This document shows, piece by piece, positions 24,554 to 34,056 of a stretch of DNA of 64,000 nucleotides. Numbering within the stretch: the first letter of the stretch is position 1; every line of letters starts with the position of its first letter. Both the position numbers and the translations under genes were made by a program. The notes beneath the pieces were generated by a model, which did not search any database, had not been told where the DNA came from, and saw nothing but the letters and a program-made list of their open reading frames with translations. The DNA comes from Dietzia natronolimnaea (GTDB lineage Bacteria; Actinomycetota; Actinomycetes; Mycobacteriales; Mycobacteriaceae): NCBI RefSeq assembly GCF_039525805.1, contig NZ_BAAAHZ010000014.1, one strand, 5' to 3'.

Positions 24554-26665
24554 GTGGCACAGGACGTGCTGACCGACCTCAACAAGGTCCGCAACATCGG
24601 CATCATGGCGCACATCGACGCCGGTAAGACGACCGTCACCGAGCGCATCCTGTTCTACACGGGTGTCAACCGGAAGATCGGCGAGACGCACGACGGCGCC
24701 TCGACCACCGACTGGATGGAACAGGAGAAGGAGCGCGGCATCACCATCACGTCGGCCGCCGTCACCTGTTTCTGGGCCGACAACCAGATCAACATCATCG
24801 ACACCCCGGGCCACGTGGACTTCACGGTCGAGGTCGAGCGCTCGCTGCGCGTCCTCGACGGCGCCGTCGCGGTCTTCGACGGCAAGGAGGGCGTGGAGCC
24901 CCAGTCGGAGCAGGTCTGGCGCCAGGCCGAGAAGTACGACGTCCCGCGCATCTGCTTCGTCAACAAGATGGACAAGATGGGCGCGGACTTCTACTACACC
25001 GTGCAGACCATCATCGACCGGCTCGGCGCGAAGCCGCTCGTCCTGCAGCTGCCCATCGGCGCGGAGGACGAGTTCGACGGGGTCATCGACCTCGTCGAGA
25101 TGAAGGCCCTCGTCTGGCCCGGCGTCACGCCGATCGGCACCGAGGCCACGGTCCAGGAGATCCCCGAGGATCTCAAGGACAAGGCCGACGAGTACCGGGA
25201 GAAGCTCCTTGAGGCCGTCGCCGAGAGCGACGAGGCCCTCATGGAGAAGTACTTCGGCGGCGAGGAGCTGACGAAGGCCGAGATCCAGGCCGCGATCCGC
25301 AAGATGACGGTCAACGCCGAGATCTACCCGGTGCTGTGTGGTTCGGCGTACAAGAACAAGGGCGTCCAGCCCCTGCTCGACGCCGTCATCGCGTACCTGC
25401 CGAACCCGCTCGACGTCGGCTCGATCCACGGTCACGCCGTGGGCGACGAGGAGAAGGTCGTCAGCCGTCAGCCCTCCAAGGACGAGCCGTTCGCGGCGCT
25501 GGCGTTCAAGATCGCCGTGCACCCGTTCTTCGGTGAGCTCACCTTCGTCCGCGTCTACTCGGGTCGCATCGACCCGAGCACGCAGGTGCAGAACGCCACC
25601 AAGGGCAAGAAGGAGCGCGTCGGCAAGCTCTTCCAGATGCACGCCAACAAGGAGATGCCCGTCGAGGAGGCCGTCGCCGGCCACATCTACGCGTTCATCG
25701 GCCTCAAGGACACCACCACGGGTGACACCCTGTGTGACCTGCAGAACCAGGTCATCCTCGAGTCGATGACGTTCCCGGCCCCGGTCATCGACGTCTCGAT
25801 TGAGCCCAAGACCAAGGCCGACCAGGAGAAGCTCGGCACGGCCATCCAGAAGCTGGCGCGCGAGGACCCGACGTTCTCCGTCAGGCTGGACGACGAGACC
25901 GGTCAGACGGTCATCGGCGGCATGGGCGAGCTCCACCTCGACGTCCTCGTCGACCGGATGAAGCGTGAGTTCAAGGTCGAGGCCAACGTCGGCAAGCCGC
26001 AGGTCGCCTACCGCGAGACCATCAAGGGCACGGTCGAGAAGTACGACTACACCCACAAGAAGCAGACCGGTGGTTCGGGCCAGTTCGCCAAGGTCCAGAT
26101 CCGTCTCGAGCCGCTCCCCCAGGAGCAGGTCGAGGAGGGCGAGACCTACGAGTTCGCCGACAAGGTCACCGGTGGCCGGGTGCCCAAGGAGTACATCCCC
26201 TCCGTGGACCACGGCATCAAGGACGCCATGCAGTACGGCGTCCTGGCCGGGTACCCGATGGTCAACGTCAAGGCGACGCTGGTCGACGGCGCGTACCACG
26301 AGGTCGACTCCTCGGAGATGGCGTTCAAGGTCGCGGGCTCGATGGCGTTCAAGGAGGCCGCGCGCAAGTGTCAGCCGGTGATCCTCGAGCCGCTCATGGC
26401 GGTCGAGGTCATCACGCCCGAGGACTACATGGGCGACGTCATCGGCGACATCAACTCCCGCCGCGGCCAGATCCAGGCGATGGAGGAGCGCTCCGGCGCC
26501 CGCGTCGTCAAGGCCAACGTGCCGCTGTCCGAAATGTTCGGCTACGTCGGCGACCTCCGGTCGCGGACGCAGGGCCGGGCCAACTACTCGATGGTCTTCT
26601 CCCACTACGCCGAGGTTCCGGCGAGTGTGTCCAAGGAGATCATCGCCAAGGCGACCGGCGAGTAA
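24554..26665 (+). CDS. fusA: Elongation factor G
   Basis: Translocation GTPase, 703 aa, complete. GTG start at 24554. G1 P-loop AHIDAGKTT at residues 19-27, G3 DTPGHVDFTVEV, G4 NKMD, then domains II to V ending in FSHYAEVPASVSKEIIAKATGE. A 199-bp spacer with a nested hairpin separates it from rpsG, so it may have additional transcriptional control. Normal EF-G with no sign of a resistance or paralogue-type deviation. Confidence 0.98.
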   Translation: MAQDVLTDLNKVRNIGIMAHIDAGKTTVTERILFYTGVNRKIGETHDGASTTDWMEQEKERGITITSAAVTCFWADNQINIIDTPGHVDFTVEVERSLRVLDGAVAVFDGKEGVEPQSEQVWRQAEKYDVPRICFVNKMDKMGADFYYTVQTIIDRLGAKPLVLQLPIGAEDEFDGVIDLVEMKALVWPGVTPIGTEATVQEIPEDLKDKADEYREKLLEAVAESDEALMEKYFGGEELTKAEIQAAIRKMTVNAEIYPVLCGSAYKNKGVQPLLDAVIAYLPNPLDVGSIHGHAVGDEEKVVSRQPSKDEPFAALAFKIAVHPFFGELTFVRVYSGRIDPSTQVQNATKGKKERVGKLFQMHANKEMPVEEAVAGHIYAFIGLKDTTTGDTLCDLQNQVILESMTFPAPVIDVSIEPKTKADQEKLGTAIQKLAREDPTFSVRLDDETGQTVIGGMGELHLDVLVDRMKREFKVEANVGKPQVAYRETIKGTVEKYDYTHKKQTGGSGQFAKVQIRLEPLPQEQVEEGETYEFADKVTGGRVPKEYIPSVDHGIKDAMQYGVLAGYPMVNVKATLVDGAYHEVDSSEMAFKVAGSMAFKEAARKCQPVILEPLMAVEVITPEDYMGDVIGDINSRRGQIQAMEERSGARVVKANVPLSEMFGYVGDLRSRTQGRANYSMVFSHYAEVPASVSKEIIAKATGE

Positions 26666-26771
26666 CCGGTACTGGTCCCGCCCGGCCGTGAGGTAGGGCG
26701 GGGCCGATGCCGGCGGCGCACGGTCGAACCTCCGGGTGGCCGCCGGTTCGTGCCCCCCACGGCACGATGAG

Positions 26772-26777
26772 TAAGAT
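26772..26777 (+). promoter_or_regulatory. Candidate -10 of the tuf promoter
   Basis: TAAGAT lies 63 bp before tuf in an intergenic region of 175 bp. A weak -35 (TTCGTG, 26747-26752) precedes it with 19-bp spacing. An own promoter would fit the high EF-Tu demand. Confidence 0.45.
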
Positions 26778-26840
26778 CAGATCCCACACAAAGCAGTGCC
26801 CACCTCGAGGTGGGGACAGACCAGTCCAGGAGGACACACA

Positions 26841-28031
<1,191 letters not shown>

Positions 28032-28046
28032 TCGACTGACCCATCG

Positions 28047-28068
28047 GGTCGGACGAGTAGTCCGGACC
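28047..28068 (+). terminator. Imperfect hairpin after tuf
   Basis: GGTCGGAC (28047-28054) pairs with GTCCGGACC (28060-28068) with one bulged base and a 5-nt loop, 16 bp after the tuf stop. It may terminate the str operon. It lies just before the assembly gap. Confidence 0.45.
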
Positions 28069-28081
28069 ATATGAGGGAGGG

Positions 28082-28124
28082 NNNNNNNNNNNNNNNNNNN
28101 NNNNNNNNNNNNNNNNNNNNNNNN
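28082..28124. other. Assembly gap (43 N)
   Basis: Unresolved bases between tuf and the J-domain gene. Both edges read GGGAGGG, as expected where a G-rich repeat or hairpin blocked assembly. The real length and content of the missing DNA are unknown; a small gene could be hidden here. Confidence 0.95.
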
Positions 28125-28135
28125 GGGAGGGACGG

Positions 28136-28408
28136 CTACCGGCGCCGGCCCATGACGCTCATGGCGACGGACAACCCGACCGCCGCCATCCCGGCCAGAG
28201 CGGTCACGGCCACCGCGGCGACCTGCTCGGCGGTCGCGGCGTGTTCCGGGCGGCGGGGCCCGCCGACCCCGTGTCTGCGGTCGACCTCCTCGAGCGCGCG
28301 GAGCATCTCGTCCGGGTCACCGCCCTTATCCGGGTGGTGGCGCAGGACGGCTTGGCGACGATCCCGCTTGTAGGCGGCGGGGTCGCGTGGTTCGCGTCGG
28401 CTGTTCAC
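28136..28408 (-). CDS. Mini J-domain protein with C-terminal membrane helix
   Basis: 90 aa, GTG start at 28408 (complement), with GGAGAG upstream. It contains a shortened DnaJ-like motif: Tyr13, basic helix RDRRQAVLRHHPDKGGDPDE with the hallmark HPD at residues 25-27, then the helix MLRALEEVD. After a short linker a single hydrophobic segment spans about residues 63-85, followed by GRRR. The J-domain begins abruptly, lacking most of helix I. It may recruit DnaK to the membrane (inference from the HPD motif). It is opposite in direction to the flanking ribosomal operons and sits beside the gap. Confidence 0.7.
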   Translation of the reverse strand: MNSRREPRDPAAYKRDRRQAVLRHHPDKGGDPDEMLRALEEVDRRHGVGGPRRPEHAATAEQVAAVAVTALAGMAAVGLSVAMSVMGRRR

Positions 28409-28512
28409 GTGGGGCTCTCCTGGGTGACGAGGCGCATGGGCGCTGATGGCTCGACGCTACCGAAGTCGCGGCACGCGGGCGCGGCATCCCCGACCCGTCG
28501 GCCCCGGCGATT

Positions 28513-28541
28513 TTGATCCCGTGGGGTGCGTGCGGCATACT
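28513..28541 (+). promoter_or_regulatory. Promoter of the S10 (rpsJ) operon
   Basis: TTGATC (28513-28518), a 17-bp spacer, and CATACT (28536-28541). Predicted start is about 28548. The sequence around the start, ACTGG-NNN-AGTTGCCCG, recurs at the rplN promoter. Confidence 0.75.
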
Positions 28542-28624
28542 GGTCGAGTTGCCCGGACAAGGCGGCGAACTCGTGTGGCCCCCGGGCCCCGCGATCGCCG
28601 GGTTGGTCGGGCGAGCACGACCGG

Positions 28625-28646
28625 GGCGGGTGAGCGATCACCCGCC
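28625..28646 (+). promoter_or_regulatory. GNRA-capped hairpin in the rpsJ leader
   Basis: Perfect 9-bp stem GGCGGGTGA / TCACCCGCC closed by a GCGA tetraloop, about 80 nt into the predicted leader and about 310 nt before rpsJ. GNRA tetraloops are stable and often protein or tertiary contacts. A role in ribosomal-protein autoregulation is possible but not shown. Confidence 0.5.
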
Positions 28647-28954
28647 GGAAAAGCGGGAGGGCGACACGCCCGACCGCGTGGACGCGTCGTGACACATCAA
28701 CAGCGGCAGCGGATCGGTTCCGTCGTCACCCTCGCCCCGCGGGAGTGCGGCACTCCGTCCTCTGGAGGGCTCGTGGTCGTGTCACGTTCGTGAGCGCGCG
28801 ACGGCGGTCCTCCACGACGAAGCACCGATGCATGTGACCGGGCGGTAGACGGTCAGACGGTGTCACGTATGACAAGCGAACACAGAAGTGTCCCCCGCGC
28901 AGCGAGGGCGCTCACGACAGCCGCCTTCAGGGGCGGGGGGAGAATGAGGACGAA

Positions 28955-29260
28955 GTGGCGGGACAAAAGATCCGCATCAGGCTGAAGGCCTATGACCACG
29001 AGGCCATCGACGCCTCGGCGCGCAAGATCGTCGAGACGGTCACCCGTACGGGAGCTCGTGTCGTCGGCCCGGTGCCGTTGCCGACCGAGAAGAACGTGTA
29101 CTGCGTCATCCGCTCGCCGCACAAGTACAAGGACTCGCGCGAGCACTTCGAGATGCGCACCCACAAGCGGTTGATCGACATCCTCGACCCCACGCCCAAG
29201 ACCGTGGACGCGCTCATGCGCATCGACCTGCCTGCCAGCGTCGACGTCAACATCCAGTGA
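28955..29260 (+). CDS. rpsJ: 30S ribosomal protein S10
   Basis: 101 aa; a 30S head protein that also acts in NusB-NusE antitermination. GTG start at 28955, giving MAGQKIRIRLKAYDHEAID, with GGGGAGAAT upstream. Contains the conserved VVGPVPLPTEKN loop and the C-terminal LPASVDVNIQ. First gene of the S10 operon after a leader of about 400 nt. Confidence 0.98.
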   Translation: MAGQKIRIRLKAYDHEAIDASARKIVETVTRTGARVVGPVPLPTEKNVYCVIRSPHKYKDSREHFEMRTHKRLIDILDPTPKTVDALMRIDLPASVDVNIQ

Positions 29261-29312
29261 CCTCCGACCGAGCAGCGGTCAGCAAGCAACGTGCAGCGGA
29301 GACAGTGAACAG

Positions 29313-29978
29313 ATGAGTACTACCGAGATCAAGGGAATCCTGGGCGCGAAGCTCGGCATGACCCAGGTCTTCGACGAGAACAACCGGGTCGTCCCGGTTA
29401 CCGTCATCAAGGCCGGGCCGTGTGTAGTCACCGGGATCCGTACAGAGCAGACCGACGGCTACAACGCCGTCCAGATCGCGTTCGGCGCGATCGACCCCCG
29501 TAAGGTCACCAAGCCCGTCACGGGCCAGTTCTCCAAGGCGGGTGTGACCCCGCGTCGCCACCTCGCGGAGATCCGGCTGGACAACGCGGAGCAGGCCGCA
29601 GCCTTCGAGCTGGGCCAGGAGCTCGGCGCGGATGTGTTCTCCGACGGCGCTTTCGTCGACGTCACCGGCACCTCCAAGGGCAAGGGCTTCGCCGGCACCA
29701 TGAAGCGTCACGGCTTCCACGGACAGGGCGCCTCACACGGCACCCAGGCCGTGCACCGCCGGCCCGGTTCCATCGGTGGCGCATCCACCCCGGGCCGCGT
29801 GTTCCGGGGCAAGAAGATGGCCGGCCGCATGGGCAACGAGCGCGTGACCACCATGAACCTCAAGGTCCACAAGGTCGATGCCGAAGCCGGCGTCCTCCTG
29901 ATCAAGGGCGCCATCCCGGGCCGCAACGGCGGCCTCGTGATGGTCCGATCCGCAGTGAAGGGCGGTGCGCGCGCATGA
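29313..29978 (+). CDS. rplC: 50S ribosomal protein L3
   Basis: 221 aa, early-assembly 23S rRNA binder reaching toward the peptidyl-transferase centre. Starts MSTTEIKGILGAKLGMTQVF and contains FHGQGASHGTQAVHRRPGSI, the conserved tip region with the glutamine that can be modified. Its stop overlaps the rplD start (ATGA). ATG 29313 follows the rpsJ stop by 52 bp. Confidence 0.98.
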   Translation: MSTTEIKGILGAKLGMTQVFDENNRVVPVTVIKAGPCVVTGIRTEQTDGYNAVQIAFGAIDPRKVTKPVTGQFSKAGVTPRRHLAEIRLDNAEQAAAFELGQELGADVFSDGAFVDVTGTSKGKGFAGTMKRHGFHGQGASHGTQAVHRRPGSIGGASTPGRVFRGKKMAGRMGNERVTTMNLKVHKVDAEAGVLLIKGAIPGRNGGLVMVRSAVKGGARA

Positions 29979-30673
29979 CCACGACGGAGAACACCGTGAA
30001 TCTCAAGCTTGACGTCCGTACCCCGGCCGGTTCGGCCGACGGGTCGGTCGAGCTGCCCGCCGCGATCTTCGGCGTCGAGCCCAACCTGGCGCTGATGCAC
30101 CAGGTCGTCGTGGCTCAGCTCGCCGCGGCGCGGCAGGGCACGCACTCGACCAAGACCCGCGGCGAGGTCCGTGGCGGTGGCCGCAAGCCGTTCCGCCAGA
30201 AGGGCACCGGCCGCGCCCGCCAGGGCTCGACCCGCGCCCCCGCCTACACCGGCGGTGGCACGGTCCACGGTCCGAAGCCGCGCGACTACTCGCAGCGCAC
30301 CCCCAAGAAGATGAAGGCCGCCGCCCTCCGCGGTGCCCTGTCCGACCGGGCCGCCAGCGATCGTATCCACGTGGTCACCGAGCTCGTCGAGGGTCAGACC
30401 CCGTCGACGGCGGGCGTGCGGGACTTCCTCGGAAGCCTGTCCGGTCGCAAGAAGTTCCTGCTCGTCGTCGGCCGCGAGGACGTCGCCGCGTGGCGCTCGG
30501 TGGGCAACCTGGACCACGTCCATCCCATCGCTCCGGATCAGCTCAACACCTACGACGTGCTGCGTGCAGACGACGTCGTGTTCACGGTGGAGGCTCTGGA
30601 CGCGTTCGTCTCGCAGGCCAGCAAGCGTGCCGCAGGCACGGATAACACCGCCGCGAAGGAGGCCGACAAGTGA
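29975..30673 (+). CDS. rplD: 50S ribosomal protein L4
   Basis: 232 aa, lines the exit tunnel and in enterobacteria represses its own operon. Characteristic extended loop: THSTKTRGEVRGGG, then KPFRQKGTGRARQGS and the tunnel tip HGPKPRDYSQ. ATG 29975 overlaps rplC by 4 nt and the stop overlaps the GTG of rplW, so the three are translationally coupled. It ends in an Ala/Lys/Glu-rich tail of about 15 residues. Confidence 0.98.
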   Translation: MTTTENTVNLKLDVRTPAGSADGSVELPAAIFGVEPNLALMHQVVVAQLAAARQGTHSTKTRGEVRGGGRKPFRQKGTGRARQGSTRAPAYTGGGTVHGPKPRDYSQRTPKKMKAAALRGALSDRAASDRIHVVTELVEGQTPSTAGVRDFLGSLSGRKKFLLVVGREDVAAWRSVGNLDHVHPIAPDQLNTYDVLRADDVVFTVEALDAFVSQASKRAAGTDNTAAKEADK

Positions 30674-30972
30674 GCACCGTCGCCGATCCCCGGGACGTGA
30701 TCCTCGCCCCCGTCGTTTCCGAGAAGGCCTATGGCCTGCTCGAGCAGGGCGTGTACACGTTCCTGGTCGCCCCGGACGCCAACAAGACGCAGATCAAGAT
30801 CGCCCTCCAGGAGATCTTCGGCGTCACGGTGGAGTCCGTCAACACCGCCAACCGTCAGGGCAAGCGTAAGCGCACCCGCACCGGGTTCGGACAGCGCAAG
30901 AGCACCAAGCGCGCCATCGTGACCCTTGCGGCCGACAGCAAGCCCATCGAGATCCCGGGTCTGACCGCCTGA
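30670..30972 (+). CDS. rplW: 50S ribosomal protein L23
   Basis: 100 aa, located at the tunnel exit where trigger factor and SRP dock. GTG start overlapping the rplD stop. Family landmarks: DVILAPVVSEKAYGLLE near the N-terminus and the RKRTRTGFGQRKSTKRAIV loop near residues 70-90. Spacing to rplB is 31 bp. Confidence 0.97.
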   Translation: MSTVADPRDVILAPVVSEKAYGLLEQGVYTFLVAPDANKTQIKIALQEIFGVTVESVNTANRQGKRKRTRTGFGQRKSTKRAIVTLAADSKPIEIPGLTA

Positions 30973-31003
30973 CGGCGGGAAGAGTTAAGGACGAGAGAAC
31001 CTC

Positions 31004-31840
31004 ATGGCTATCCGCAAGTACAAGCCCACGACGCCCGGCCGTCGCGGCTCGAGCGTCTCGGACTTCGCCGAGATCACCCGCTCGACGCCCGAGAAGTCGC
31101 TGCTTCGCCCACTACACAAGACCGGTGGCCGTAACGGTCACGGTCGGATCACCACCCGCCACAAGGGCGGTGGCCACAAGCGCCAGTACCGTGTCATCGA
31201 CTTCCGTCGTAATGACAAGGACGGCGTCGACGCCACTGTCGCCCACATCGAGTACGACCCCAACCGCACCGCCAACATCGCCCTCCTGCACTACGCGGAC
31301 GGCGAGAAGCGGTACATCCTGGCCCCGCGGAACCTCAAGCAGGGCATGAAGGTCGAGTCGGGTGTCGGTTCCGATATCAAGGTCGGCAACAACCTGCCGC
31401 TCCGCAACATCCCCGCAGGTACCGTCGTGCACGCCGTGGAGCTCCGCCCCGGGGGCGGTGCCAAGATGGCACGCGCCGCCGGTGCCGGGATCCAGCTGCT
31501 CGGCAAGGAGGGCGCGTACGCCTCCCTCCGCATGCCGTCCGGCGAGATCCGCCGGGTCGACGTCCGCTGTCGCGCGACGATCGGCGAGGTCGGCAACGCC
31601 GAGCAGGGGAACATCAACTGGGGTAAGGCCGGCCGCATGCGCTGGAAGGGCGTCCGCCCGACCGTCCGCGGTGTGGTCATGAACCCCGTCGACCACCCGC
31701 ACGGTGGTGGCGAGGGTAAGACGTCCGGTGGACGTCACCCCGTCAGCCCGTGGGGCCAGCCCGAGGGCCGGACCCGCAAGCCCAACAAGGCGAGCGACAA
31801 GATGATTGTCCGTCGCCGTCGCACCGGTAAGAAGCGTTAA
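31004..31840 (+). CDS. rplB: 50S ribosomal protein L2
   Basis: 278 aa; a highly conserved protein needed for subunit association and peptidyl-transferase activity. Starts MAIRKYKPTTPGRRGSSVSD; GRITTRHKGGGHKRQYRVID near residue 45; the catalytic-region histidine sits in MNPVDHPHGGGEGKTSGGRH near 227. Complete, ending in RRRTGKKR. Followed 14 bp later by rpsS. Confidence 0.98.
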   Translation: MAIRKYKPTTPGRRGSSVSDFAEITRSTPEKSLLRPLHKTGGRNGHGRITTRHKGGGHKRQYRVIDFRRNDKDGVDATVAHIEYDPNRTANIALLHYADGEKRYILAPRNLKQGMKVESGVGSDIKVGNNLPLRNIPAGTVVHAVELRPGGGAKMARAAGAGIQLLGKEGAYASLRMPSGEIRRVDVRCRATIGEVGNAEQGNINWGKAGRMRWKGVRPTVRGVVMNPVDHPHGGGEGKTSGGRHPVSPWGQPEGRTRKPNKASDKMIVRRRRTGKKR

Positions 31841-31854
31841 GGAGGGAAACTAGG

Positions 31855-32136
31855 ATGCCTCGTAGTCTCAAGAAGGGTCCGTTCGTCGACGAGCACCTCC
31901 TCGCGAAGGTGGACGCGCAGAACGACAAGGGTACTCATCAGGTCATCAAGACCTGGTCGCGTCGCTCGACGATCCTGCCCGATTTCATCGGCCACACGTT
32001 CGCCGTCCATGATGGCCGCAAGCATGTGCCCGTGTTCGTGTCCGACTCCATGGTGGGTCACAAGCTCGGCGAGTTCGCGCCGACGCGCACGTTCAAGGGG
32101 CACATCAAGGACGATCGGAAGAGTAAGCGCCGATGA
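31855..32136 (+). CDS. rpsS: 30S ribosomal protein S19
   Basis: 93 aa, 30S head protein in complex with S13. Starts MPRSLKKGPFVDEHLLAKVD and contains WSRRSTILPDFIGHTFAVHDGRKHVPVF and MVGHKLGEFAPTRTF in the expected order. Stop overlaps the rplV ATG by 4 nt. Preceded by a strong AAGGAGGGAAAC ribosome site. Confidence 0.98.
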   Translation: MPRSLKKGPFVDEHLLAKVDAQNDKGTHQVIKTWSRRSTILPDFIGHTFAVHDGRKHVPVFVSDSMVGHKLGEFAPTRTFKGHIKDDRKSKRR

Positions 32137-32573
32137 GCACTGATACCAGCAAGACCGCCGAAGGCACGGTGCAGGACGAGCAGCAGCTCTCCGCCCGGGC
32201 CACCGCCAAGTTCGTCCGCGTCACGCCCATGAAGGCGCGTCGCGTGATCGACCTGATCCGGGGCAAGGACGCCTCCGACGCGTTGGACATCCTGCGGTTC
32301 GCCCCGCAGGCCGCCAGCGAGCCGGTGGGCAAGGTCCTCGCGTCCGCCATCGCGAACGCCGAGAACAACCTCGACCTGGATCCCCGGACCCTGGTCGTGT
32401 CGGCTGCGTTCGCCGACGAGGGCCCGACCCTGAAGCGGTTCCGTCCGCGTGCCCAGGGTCGTGCGTTCCGAGTGCGCAAGCGCACGAGCCACATCACCGT
32501 CGAGGTGACCAGCGTGCCCGAGAAGGCCGGTTCCACCGGCCGGGGTCGTCGTAACCAGGGAGGTGCCCGCTAA
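32133..32573 (+). CDS. rplV: 50S ribosomal protein L22
   Basis: 146 aa, lines the exit tunnel; its beta-hairpin is the site of macrolide-resistance mutations in other bacteria. An N-terminal extension of about 18 residues precedes the conserved SARATAKFVRVTPMKARRVI. The hairpin region EGPTLKRFRPRAQGRAFRVR is intact. A short basic C-terminal tail follows. The stop codon directly abuts the rpsC ATG. Confidence 0.98.
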   Translation: MSTDTSKTAEGTVQDEQQLSARATAKFVRVTPMKARRVIDLIRGKDASDALDILRFAPQAASEPVGKVLASAIANAENNLDLDPRTLVVSAAFADEGPTLKRFRPRAQGRAFRVRKRTSHITVEVTSVPEKAGSTGRGRRNQGGAR

Positions 32574-33407
32574 ATGGGACAGAAGATCCAGCCGCACGGC
32601 TTCCGTCTCGGCATCACCTCGGACTGGACGTCCAAGTGGTACGCCGACAAGCAGTACGCGGACTACGTCGCCGAGGACATCAAGATCCGTCAGCTCCTGT
32701 CCAAGGGCATGGAGCGGGCCGGCATCTCGGGCGTGGACATCTCCCGTACCCGCGACCGCGTCAACGTCGACATCCACACCGCCCGGCCGGGCATCGTGAT
32801 CGGTCGTCGTGGCGCCGAGGCCGACCGTCTCCGCGGCGAGCTCGAGAAGCTCACCGCGAAGCAGGTCCACCTCAACATCCTCGAGATCAAGAACACCGAG
32901 GCCGACGCCCAGCTCGTGGCCCAGGGCATCGCGGAGCAGCTCTCCAACCGCGTGGCCTTCCGCCGCGCGATGCGTAAGGGCATCCAGTCCGCGATGCGTC
33001 AGCCGCAGGTCAAGGGCATCAAGGTGGTCTGCTCGGGTCGTCTCGGCGGTGCCGAGATGTCGCGTTCGGAGCGCTACCACGAGGGTCGCGTCCCGCTTCA
33101 CACCCTGCGTGCCGAGATCGACTACGGCACCTACGAGGCCAAGACGACCTTCGGTCGCATCGGCGTCAAGGTGTGGATCTACAAGGGTGACGTGGTCGGC
33201 GGTCGTCGCGAGTCCGATCAGTACGCCCAGTCCAGCAACCGCGGCGGTGCCGACCGAGGACCGCGCCGCGAGCGTGGCGCAGGCCGGCCGCGTCGTTCCG
33301 GCGCCCAGGGCACCACGGCCACCAGCACCGAGACCGGCCGCGCCGGTTCCGGTCCGGCTGCCGAGGCCCCCGCCCAGGCTCCGCAGAATCAGACCAGGGA
33401 GGCGTGA
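32574..33407 (+). CDS. rpsC: 30S ribosomal protein S3
   Basis: 277 aa, mRNA-entry-site protein with helicase function. Starts MGQKIQPHGFRLGITSDWTS. KH domain with IHTARPGIVIGRRGAEAD near residues 66-83, then the C-terminal domain with SGRLGGAEMSRSERYHEGRV. An Arg/Gly/Ala/Pro-rich tail of about 55 residues, typical of actinobacterial S3, ends the protein. No spacer separates it from rplV. Confidence 0.98.
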   Translation: MGQKIQPHGFRLGITSDWTSKWYADKQYADYVAEDIKIRQLLSKGMERAGISGVDISRTRDRVNVDIHTARPGIVIGRRGAEADRLRGELEKLTAKQVHLNILEIKNTEADAQLVAQGIAEQLSNRVAFRRAMRKGIQSAMRQPQVKGIKVVCSGRLGGAEMSRSERYHEGRVPLHTLRAEIDYGTYEAKTTFGRIGVKVWIYKGDVVGGRRESDQYAQSSNRGGADRGPRRERGAGRPRRSGAQGTTATSTETGRAGSGPAAEAPAQAPQNQTREA

Positions 33408-33409
33408 CA

Positions 33410-33826
33410 GTGCTTATCCCCAAGCGCGTCAAGCACCGCAAGCAGCACCACCCCGGCCGTAGCGGCGGGGCCAAGGGCGGTACCAAGGTGACGTTCGGTG
33501 AGTACGGCATCCAGGCTCTCGAGCCGGCGTACGTCACCAACCGTCAGATCGAGTCCGCGCGTATCGCGATCAACCGCCACATCAAGCGTGGCGGCAAGGT
33601 GTGGATCAACATCTACCCCGATCGCCCCTTGACCAAGAAGCCCGCCGAGGTCCGCATGGGTTCCGGTAAGGGATCCGTCGAGTGGTGGGTCGCGAACGTC
33701 AAGCCGGGTCGCATCCTCTTCGAGATGTCGTACCCGAACGAGGAGACCGCACGCGAGGCGCTGCGCCGCGCGCAGCACAAGCTCCCGTGCAAGACCCGTA
33801 TCGTGACCCGGGAGGAGCAGTTCTGA
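33410..33826 (+). CDS. rplP: 50S ribosomal protein L16
   Basis: 138 aa. The GTG start at 33410 gives the canonical MLIPKRVKHRKQHHPGRSG and has AGGGAGG 7 nt upstream; the open frame at 33404 is slightly longer but non-standard. Binds near the A-site tRNA elbow and completes the peptidyl-transferase centre. Contains VTFGEYGIQALEPAYVT and the RMGSGKGSVEWWVA loop. Last base shared with the rpmC start. Confidence 0.97.
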   Translation: MLIPKRVKHRKQHHPGRSGGAKGGTKVTFGEYGIQALEPAYVTNRQIESARIAINRHIKRGGKVWINIYPDRPLTKKPAEVRMGSGKGSVEWWVANVKPGRILFEMSYPNEETAREALRRAQHKLPCKTRIVTREEQF

Positions 33827-34056
33827 TGGCTAGTGGAACCACCGCCCCCGAGTTGCGTGAACTCGACGCCGATGCGCTCACCGCGCGTCTTCGTGAGGCC
33901 AAGGAGGAGCTGTTCAACCTGCGCTTCCAGATGGCCACCGGTCAGCTGACCAACAACCGTCGCCTGCGCGTCGTCCGTCACGACATCGCACGCATCTACA
34001 CCGTCATCCGCGAGCGCGAGCTCGGGTTGTCGGCGGCGCCGGGTGATGCCAAGTGA
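33826..34056 (+). CDS. rpmC: 50S ribosomal protein L29
   Basis: 76 aa, helical protein at the tunnel exit next to L23. ATG 33826 overlaps the rplP stop by one base (TGATG). Conserved ELRELDADALTARLREAKEE and LFNLRFQMATGQLTN, with the RLRVVRHDIARIYTVIRER helix. Its stop overlaps the GTG of rpsQ. Confidence 0.97.
   Translation: MASGTTAPELRELDADALTARLREAKEELFNLRFQMATGQLTNNRRLRVVRHDIARIYTVIRERELGLSAAPGDAK

Larger units (their letters stand above)
28409..28954. other. 546-bp intergenic region: rpsJ promoter and long leader
   Basis: No convincing gene on either strand. It holds the rpsJ promoter (28513-28541) and a transcribed leader of about 407 nt with a 9-bp GNRA-capped hairpin (28625-28646). 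The rest is GC-rich with several weaker inverted repeats. An arginine-rich frame from 28446 to 28793 has no recognisable family or ribosome site. Confidence 0.6.

Noticed and set aside
28071..28373. Plus-strand frame spanning the N run
   Set aside because: Includes undefined codons from the gap and lies opposite the HPD-containing J-domain gene.
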